Source of the DNA: Siphonodentalium dalli
Taxonomy: Eukaryota > Mollusca > Scaphopoda > Gadilida > Siphonodentaliidae
Length of the DNA stretch: 64,000 bases
NCBI GenBank assembly: GCA_032622095.1
Contig: CP136065.1
Coordinates: forward strand, 36,180,732 to 36,244,731
Direction: 5' to 3'
Every line of letters begins with the position of its first letter. The first letter of the stretch is position 1. Under the pieces are notes generated by a model. The model searched no databases and was not told where the DNA came from. It saw nothing but the letters and a program-made list of their open reading frames with translations. Of the stretch, positions 57,241-64,000 are shown in pieces. The position numbers were made by a program, and so were the translations under genes.

Positions 57241-58611
57241 GCCTCCAAACGTTGCCATAGATGTTGGAGCCCCCTTCTTATTTCCGTCCCCGGAATGTAT
57301 AATATGTACCAGTGTCTTCCTCGTACACCGTTACTCATAATATACCAGTTGTGGGTTTTCTGTATGGTTTTATGCTAATTTATATAGAGGTCAGACAGAC
57401 ATATATACAGACATATATTCGCAAATATCGATACATAGATTACTCTCAATTACGTTGTGCAGGCTTGTCCTTATTTTTTCAGATATATTGGCCGATGGGA
57501 TATGGCCTAATTGTATTTACTTTCTTCAACAGTAATGCTCGCAATAAACTTTTTCAACATTTGTATTACTGTTACAATAAGGATAGTATCTGAGACGTAT
57601 TCATGCCAATGCGCATGCTGATATGTGTGTGATAAAATGAACCACATGACTGTTCATTTTCATCAAACTGTCAAATGAAATGCTTCGCATGTAAGTGAAG
57701 GTCGATATTCAATGGATATATATTACAATCAAAGTTGTAAGTCGCGAGGAAAATGATTTGTTTATTTTAATGTAATGAGTAAACATGAGTCAAATAACAC
57801 GTATACAACACGAATAGGCATACAACATATTTTATATGCGCCTTGAATATTTGCAGTCAACTGTCACTGGGGTACCACACGTTCCTTATCATCTATATGT
57901 GTAAGCGATTGTTTGAAGTTTCGGACGTGCGAGCATATCTCAATATCTGACAAAATTGCTTCTTTTAAAAATCGATACATGCCGTTGAACTCTAAAACGT
58001 TTTATCCAATGCCCAAGAATCCATTGCCTAAGCAAATCATGCGACATAATCGTTAAGTTTATTACGGATATTTATTAGGTAAACATATCTGTATGAGATC
58101 AAACTACTTTTATGGTGTAATTATATATGCAAATTTCGCAGGTAACTGGGAACCACTTCAACCGAACATTTTCTCGTCCCTATTTCGGTGAAATTGATAC
58201 AAAATGTGAAAAATAACATGAGATATTTCACCATCTTAAAATATCTATAAACTATTGGAACAAGAGCTTTTTCTTTTGCTCTGCACTCCTGTTGCCAGCA
58301 TCTGTTATTAATCTGTATTGGCTCATAAATGCAACGGTGTCGTCGAAGAACCTAATCAGCCCCTTTTGAAAATGATATTTTCCCACGCAAACAACAAGAT
58401 TGTTTAGCGTTGGGTAAATCATGTATGTAGCTAATGTTGTCGCTTAAATTGTTTGGCCGGATTATTCATCTCGAGTTTAAACCTCAAAGTTTAAGGGACA
58501 GACGCACGCCATAATTTCTTTGGATCCGGTGAAGAATCGTGAATTGCAAATATCTTCATCTTTATTGTATATATAATAATTTGAACCATTATTAATAGAA
58601 GACAAAAACTG
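57241..58611. other. Intergenic R2-R3, unassigned stretch
   Basis: Only short frames, nothing recognised. Confidence 0.4.
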
Positions 58612-59060
58612 TTAAAGCCACTTATAGTAGATTGCATTCCAAAATACACCTAATACTACTCGCTCTCGAATGTTTCTTGGTATCGAAATACGAAACATTG
58701 AAGTCATACAAAATACAACTTTGAACACGATGTTTGGGTCCAAAACAAAGCCGTTTTCACTGTATTGAACTTAAAAGAGCTTACGTGTCAGTCGAGTCCT
58801 GATGTGGTAGACATAAAGAGCAATAGTTCACGTATGTGCGAATTATTGTTAACAATTGGAAAATGGATGTGAGCATATGAGTTTTCAGAGCATACGAAGC
58901 TGGTATATCAATAGTTTGAGTATGTATCATCCCATCTTATACCTATTTGGAGTCTCGAATGAGCCATGTCCGTTTAATACATTTGAGATCTTTAACATAT
59001 TGTTTTATTTTGTGTCTCTTTATGTAACAAAAACTGCTAAATTAGTTAATACATGTAATT
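58612..59060. mobile_element. MITE family F copy 2, partial
   Basis: Starts TTAAAGCCAC and shares TGGTATCGAAATA, GTCATACAAAATACAA(C/T)TTT, GAACACG(A/G)TGTTTGG and TCGAATGA(G/A)CCATGTCCGT with 46037-46732 in the same order. The right TIR was not found. Confidence 0.6.
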
Positions 59061-59669
59061 GCAAACCAAAATCCAATCACCAAATAGCTTATAATCTAGC
59101 TTCATTAGTTGCATACTGTTGAGTTATTTGTTAACGTTATGGTATAACATCATACCACATTACTATATTAAAATTATGAGTAAAGCAGCCACCAATATGT
59201 CAGCTAAATGTAAACAAACGTTGGTATAGAAGCAAGTCCACGCAAGCAGGGAGCAATAATCAAACCCGAAAATAGGCCACATTATTAGCTATACATGATA
59301 ATCTGGGGATTATGCTATGTAGTGATGACCTACAACTTATCTTAGCCCTAAGTGCTATTGACCAGCAGCTACATGTATTGAATGGCCATTCTTAAATATA
59401 TAAACTGTTAATGGGTATGTGTCTTTCTTCATGGAAATAATTACCAATATTGTGCCAAGAAACATCAAGAAACATAACATCAGATATGCTATCATGGATA
59501 TCACGGATGCGATTTCATAAGATCTTTCATGGCTCATTTTTTTTATTCGAAAATGTCGATAATACCTTAATATTTTCGCATAAATAACGATATATATCAA
59601 TATTATTGTTTTTTCTTACATATCAGATGCTGTATAAACGATTTTAAAGCTACGATGCTGGTAGACACA

Positions 59670-60237
59670 CAGGGTTCGCGCTGCTACTTGCCAAATTTGC
59701 TAATGGCAAAAATAACTCACATTTGGCAAAAAATATTTTCATTTGGCATAAGTTTTGGCAAGTCACTTTTTATTTCCTCAAGAAAGTTGAAAAATGTTTG
59801 TCAATCAATACCATTCATTTCAGGAAACTCTTACAACATAATTATATTAGTGGTGTTTTATTAGGTTTAGGAAAAGTAAACACCTGTATTAGTTTACACA
59901 GATGGTTGGAGGGATTATCAGTATGTAGTGTGGTGGAGGTATTTACATAACCAATCCTCATGTGATGTCCCCCCTGTGATGAAGCAACCCTTCCATTACT
60001 GAATTGTTCGGTGATTGGCGTATTGATGTATGACAAACCACAATAGAGATGCGAGTATAATTAATTATTAACTAACTACTTTTCTATCGATATCAAAAGT
60101 CGTTCAAACCGGGAGTGTCGAAACATAATAATTTAGTTTACAGAAAATTATACTATCAGGTATAGCATTTGGCAAAAAAATATTTTCATTTGGCAAATTA
60201 TTTGGCAGAAATAAATTGCGGTCCAGCGCGGACCCTG
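59670..60237. mobile_element. hAT-type MITE, 568 bp, with 8-bp target duplication
   Basis: TIRs CAGGGTTCGCGCTG / CAGCGCGGACCCTG, flanked by TAGACACA (59662-59669) and TAGACACC (60238-60245), an 8-bp duplication with one change. CA(G)GG ends and an 8-bp target site are typical of hAT elements. Near both ends are repeated TTTGGCAA(A) words (ATTTTCATTTGGCA). No transposase. Confidence 0.82.
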
Positions 60238-60910
60238 TAGACACCAATCTTATTTCCAAAGAACAATTGTTATCGTCTATCCTGTAAGATATGATTTACG
60301 TATATGACTTTAAGAAGACTACCAGACTTTGTATGTCATTGATTAAATACCCAAAAGGCACAATATACAAAAATACGTTAACCTGTAGTTTCCTTGGCTA
60401 CGCATCTATCGGCGTTGGAAGATTAGTTAATGTTCTGGTTATCGCCAACCATGTATCTTTAGCGCCAATATCTCACTGACAAATCACTGTGATCAATGGA
60501 TTGCAATACGCGATAATGAACATCTCATATTTAAAACTTGATCTGTTTTAATGACAACAAAGTAAACACAACATTGGATGGACTCTTTATGTACACGCAT
60601 GCACACATGCCGTATAGCTCAAATAGCCACCGCTCTTGATGTTATACTAATTTTGAAAGCCAAAATCAATTTTAATTTATCGGCACCGATAGTATCTGTA
60701 TGTGCATGATCGCATCAATACATGGATTGCAGCAAATGACAATGGACATGAGACAACACAACTCAGTTGACCAGGTATCGCATTCGATTGGCAGGCGTCA
60801 GTACATAGTGGAATGTTGACTTTTTCGAGGATTGCGGTCGATGCATCACTCATAGTTACATAAGTATCAACCGCGAACGTATAACGATTGGCAGATATAT
60901 TATATCATAA

Positions 60911-60930
60911 GGTTTCTCCATAAAAAGCAA
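60911..60930 (+). promoter_or_regulatory. R3 core promoter candidate (TATA-like)
   Basis: GGTTTCTCCATAAAAAGCAA, about 40-50 bp before the R3 start codon. It aligns with 35501-35524 of R2. Confidence 0.45.
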
Positions 60931-60966
60931 CAGTTTTGGCGGACGGTACATGGATATATAGACGTC

Positions 60967-61003
60967 ATGAAATTAGGAATATATTTTCTGTGCATATTCA
61001 TCG
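60967..61003 (+). CDS. R3 exon 1: signal peptide
   Basis: MKLGIYFLCIFI plus a split Gly, donor GTTGGT. With exon 2 it gives MKLGIYFLCIFIGTYVAAAE, a normal signal peptide with a likely cut near AAA. Confidence 0.82.
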
Positions 61004-62679
61004 GTTGGTATAATCATTGGTCCTCCGGTGATATAATTGTTCTTCTCTTGTAACACGTGCATGTGCTAATATGTTAACGTGGTCAGTGCACATACCTAAG
61101 TCTGGTATGTTATACCCACGTTTGAAGAATAATGTTATTGAGTTATTCCAATCGCACTTGTATGACCATCACCAATATGTTTTCTTCCCATACTTGATAG
61201 ACGTTTCTTTTCCACATCGCAACATATGACAGTGCATTGCACACTGATTCCAACCACGACCGCCCATTTTCAGACTTATTCCACAGTGCTAATTTATGTA
61301 ATTATTGGTAGCCATTCCAAAGTATTAGATTAATTTATGTAGGGATGTCCTTATAGGATATGGTGCGTATATATGCATACTGTAGTATATGCACTGTTAA
61401 CGATAACGGATACAATTGGGTTGGTTCGACGGTCCCAACTTCAAAGTTGGTTAAAGTTTCAACAGTATCACATTTCTTTACTGACACAACACCAGTTGTA
61501 AATTTTCGACTGGGAATAAGTGCAAATTTACACCTGGTAGTTTGATAATCCACCCGTTCTTTTGTGGGCAATATGCTGTTTGTTTAATAAGTTTAAAGGG
61601 GTAGTGTACACTAAATCTGGCCATTTATTGGAATATCTTCTCTTATACTCAACAACATATTTTAATTAAGGCGTTAAGGTACCAGTTAGAATATCACGAC
61701 AAACAGGGTGAAAATGGAATTTCCAGAACTTGGTGAAATTTCGTTTGGTTCCTACCGGTGCAGTAGTTGGCACTTCTAAGTTTGACACCCACAACTAGAC
61801 AACCACAAATTGGAAGCATCTAGCCACACCCGTTAAACGACGCCTGTTTTCCAATTGAGATACTTTTTCCAATTTTCCTATTAAGGTACGTACGTCGCCG
61901 CCGCAGAAATTAACACATGGAACACGGACCGCCGGGCGTTACGGGAACATCTGCTGGTGAACTACGATCGGAATCTGAAGCCGCACTGTAATTCACAAGG
62001 TTTAGTCAACATCACAGTGGACATCGCAATACGACAGATCGTAACGCTGGTAAGCTTGGTGTGGTTGGTGATTTTGACATATGTTCAGCCTCTAACCGAC
62101 GTGTTCAATTGTAGTTCTGGATGAAAATCGTGCAGTCCATTATCAAAATTACTGACTTGGGTCAAAGTGGTTTACATATTATGATACATGCAACACCAGA
62201 TATTTAGATCAAGATGCTCCAAACAGACACATAATGAGTTGGTGTGTCATCTTCAGATTCCTTATATTTGACTTAACCCTTTCTTCACTGAATTGAATAT
62301 CTTATTCATTGTTGTTGAAGTTATTATCTGAGTATTTCGTAGGGGAGCGAACCGTCAAGGAGTAGCTACTAACAAATGGGTTATATTGAAAGTGAACAAT
62401 CCGATGAGGTGGTTGAATTGGAATTATATATAAAGTCATTATTTTCATGAATTCTACATACAAGTTTACAACATAAAATGCCATCCTTACCTAGAATGAT
62501 ATTCATGTATCTTTAAAATGTTGATCGTAATATCTTTATTTATGTGTTTTCACTGTGGGCCGCGCCATCCAACTGAATGACTGGTATAAGTCCACCATGG
62601 GCTTATTCCAGAACCAAATAAGTCCAATATGTACCAATGACAATATTAAGGCCCAATGTGAACTTATTTGCATAATAAG

Positions 62680-62712
<33 letters not shown>

Positions 62713-63806
62713 AGCGAAGCTCACATGAACAATGGTTGATTTTTATGGATTTGATAACTCTCCAGGTTATCTCAAGGATATATTGTCGCACGGACATTTT
62801 CACAATGTTGGTCCGCGGTCGTGAAATGAATGGAAAATCTCTATTATTATCAATATGAATGGTATATTGTGCCCATTTTATGTTTGCAGCACGAACCGAC
62901 GCAACAACTTAAACAGACTGTCTGGATGAGACTTGTAAGTCACTAGAATATCGAACCACTAACTCCCAGGCCCCTTAGCACATTCTTTCCGATACCAATA
63001 TCAGAAATCAATTACGGACCAACACAGCCGGATGATGCCGAATCCGTCACTTGGACCATCGACAATAGGTTTAAACTATGGTTGTGGTTGTTAAACGTCG
63101 GTTTAAACCGAGGAGTTTAGATTTGCCGCGTTTAACCCTTTACCCAACAAACCGGCCACAACCGGCCAAATAAAGCTTCAACAGCCTAAAATATCTTCGG
63201 TCGGTCTCAATAGAACCATACAAATATGGATATCATTGGAACCGGCTCCTTGACCACATTGTGATAGTTACAGTTATGCCCTGTGCCAATGCATTCTCTT
63301 ATATATGCGAGTCGACCATAGGTCGCCTCGCATATATAAGAGAATGCATTGGCCTAAAAAAAATCTTTTTTTAACACTTTTTACCATTTTTTCTTACATT
63401 CTTTAACAATTTTATAATTTTTAATGTGTTAAGCCAATGCATTCTCTTATATATGCGAGGCGACCTATGGTCGACTCGCATATATAAGAGAATGCATTGG
63501 CACAGGGCCGTTCTGTTGGGTAAAGGGTTAAACAGGGTATGACAATTTTAACTCCAATCCCATTAACCGACTAACAAAGAAACACAATAAAGCAATATTT
63601 CATTCCATGGCTTATGTTTCCGGGCGAATTAAACCCACAAAGTATGTCACTGCATTGTGTACCTGTATTGTTGCTGTCGTCAATTATTTGTCTTTGTAGT
63701 ACTGGAACGATTGCCGCCTAAAATGGTACACCAGTGAATTTGATATCGATCGGTTAGAGTTGCCTTCCTCTGACGTGTGGATTCCAGACATCAGTCTATA
63801 TGATAG
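60967..63806 (+). CDS. Receptor 3 (R3): nAChR alpha-type subunit, 5' part of gene
   Basis: Four exons: 60967-61003, 61886-62049, 62890-62934 and 63700-63806, with phases identical to R2. They encode signal peptide MKLGIYFLCIFIG, N-terminal helix LLVNYDRNLKPHCNSQGL, loop D Trp, and loop A. The gene continues past the right edge; the Cys-loop and membrane exons are not in the window. No stop or frameshift is seen. Introns are much shorter than in R2 (882, 840 and 765 bp). Confidence 0.9.
61593..61680 (+). mobile_element. MITE family D-like left end
   Basis: TTTAAAGGGGTAGTGTACAC resembles the left end of the family D MITEs (TTAAAGGGG(T/C)(T/A)CTGTAC). The inner sequence differs; no right end found. 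Confidence 0.35.
61886..62049 (+). CDS. R3 exon 2: N-terminal helix and first strand
   Basis: Acceptor TTTTCCTATTAAG, donor CTG|GTAAGC. Encodes TYVAAAEINTWNTDRRALRE, HLLVNYDRNLKPHCNSQGLV and NITVDIAIRQIVTL. It is 164 nt, one codon longer than R2 exon 2. Confidence 0.9.
62540..62720. repeat. Dispersed repeat and (AT)n microsatellite
   Basis: 62551-62670 matches the family at 50590-51010. It is followed by a TATATATA run at about 62681-62712. Confidence 0.6.
62890..62934 (+). CDS. R3 exon 3: 45-nt exon with loop D
   Basis: Acceptor TTATGTTTGCAG, donor CTT|GTAAGT. Encodes HEPTQQLKQTVWMRL, 11 of 15 residues identical to R2 exon 3. Confidence 0.93.
63285..63353. repeat. 69-bp palindrome module, forward form (B2, left)
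   Basis: Loop CGACCATAGGTCG; same arms as the other copies. Confidence 0.9.
63433..63501. repeat. 69-bp palindrome module, reverse form (B2, right)
   Basis: Loop CGACCTATGGTCG; followed by ACAGGG. Confidence 0.9.
63700..63806 (+). CDS. R3 exon 4: loop A
   Basis: Acceptor TTTGTCTTTGTAG, donor ATAG|GTAAGA. Encodes YWNDCRLKWYTSEFDIDRLE, LPSSDVWIPDISLYD and two bases of Ser. 107 nt, as in R2. The first residue is Tyr where R2 has Glu. Confidence 0.93.
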
Positions 63807-64000
63807 GTAAGATAATCAAAAAGTATGCTGGCCATGAAATTCACAGTCACATACACACGTTTACGGTTTACCAATGAGCTTATAAATACCAATGGTAAGC
63901 CATCTGGGCAACACAATATATAGTCAAAGCCGCGCGACAACACCACGTTTTTACATAAATCGAATCATGATGAGAATTGTATAGTATTGTCTTTGATTGG

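Larger units (their letters stand above)
63132..63531. mobile_element. MITE family B copy 2, piggyBac-type (TTAA-flanked)
   Basis: TTAA at 63132-63135 and 63528-63531, TIRs CCCTTTACCCAACA / TGTTGGGTAAAGGG, 400 bp. Nearly identical to 7885-8284, with palindromes at 63285-63353 and 63433-63501. It lies in R3 intron 3, between exons 3 and 4. Confidence 0.87.

Overview
This window is animal nuclear DNA. Coding exons are small, bounded by GT...AG splice sites, and scattered through AT-rich sequence full of repeats: LINE fragments, MITEs, satellites, and palindromes. The only confidently recognised host genes are three tandem, same-strand (+) genes for nicotinic-acetylcholine-receptor-like (nAChR, Cys-loop) alpha-type subunits. 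The repeat content and the local expansion of nAChR genes suggest a marine invertebrate, most likely a lophotrochozoan such as a mollusc. That assignment is inference from style only; no marker in the window fixes the species.

Receptor 1 (R1, 2805-16114) enters with its long ligand-binding/TM1-TM2 exon, followed by a TM3 exon and the terminal TM4 exon. Its first four exons are not seen and should lie left of the window. Receptor 2 (R2, 35570-48396) is complete: seven exons join in phase to 1347 nt, a 448-residue precursor with signal peptide, Cys-loop, vicinal-Cys loop C and four TM segments. Receptor 3 (R3, 60967 to beyond 64000) shows exons 1-4 and runs off the right edge. Exon sizes and phases correspond between the genes (37 nt, 161/164 nt, 45 nt, 107 nt, about 540-550 nt, about 165-170 nt, 282 nt), so they arose by duplication of a whole locus. 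R1 and R2 also share diverged 3' flanking DNA for about 1 kb.

Layout: 1-1000 minus-strand LINE reverse transcriptase; 1094-1559 composite MITE; 2805-16114 R1 with introns holding an LTR fossil cut by a LINE, a TTAA-flanked MITE and a perfect 32-bp minisatellite; 16115-20560 R1 3' flank with a MITE right after the stop codon, a 121-bp satellite whose every monomer carries AATAAA, and a foldback element; 20948-21678 LINE 3' end with a 13-bp target-site duplication; 22832-31505 an almost exact tandem duplication of a 4337-bp unit containing LINE and dimeric-satellite pieces; 31990-35110 more repeats; 35570-48396 R2; 48397-60900 intergenic repeats, a hAT-type MITE and a weak candidate minus-strand gene; 60967-64000 R3.

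The more unusual structure is in the repeats. A 69-bp palindrome with 25-bp perfect arms recurs nine times inside three different MITE families with unrelated outer ends. Several MITE families are bounded by TTAA (piggyBac/Kolobok style). The satellite behind R1 has a recognisable single-copy counterpart at the same place behind R2, so the founder of the satellite can be read off the paralogue.
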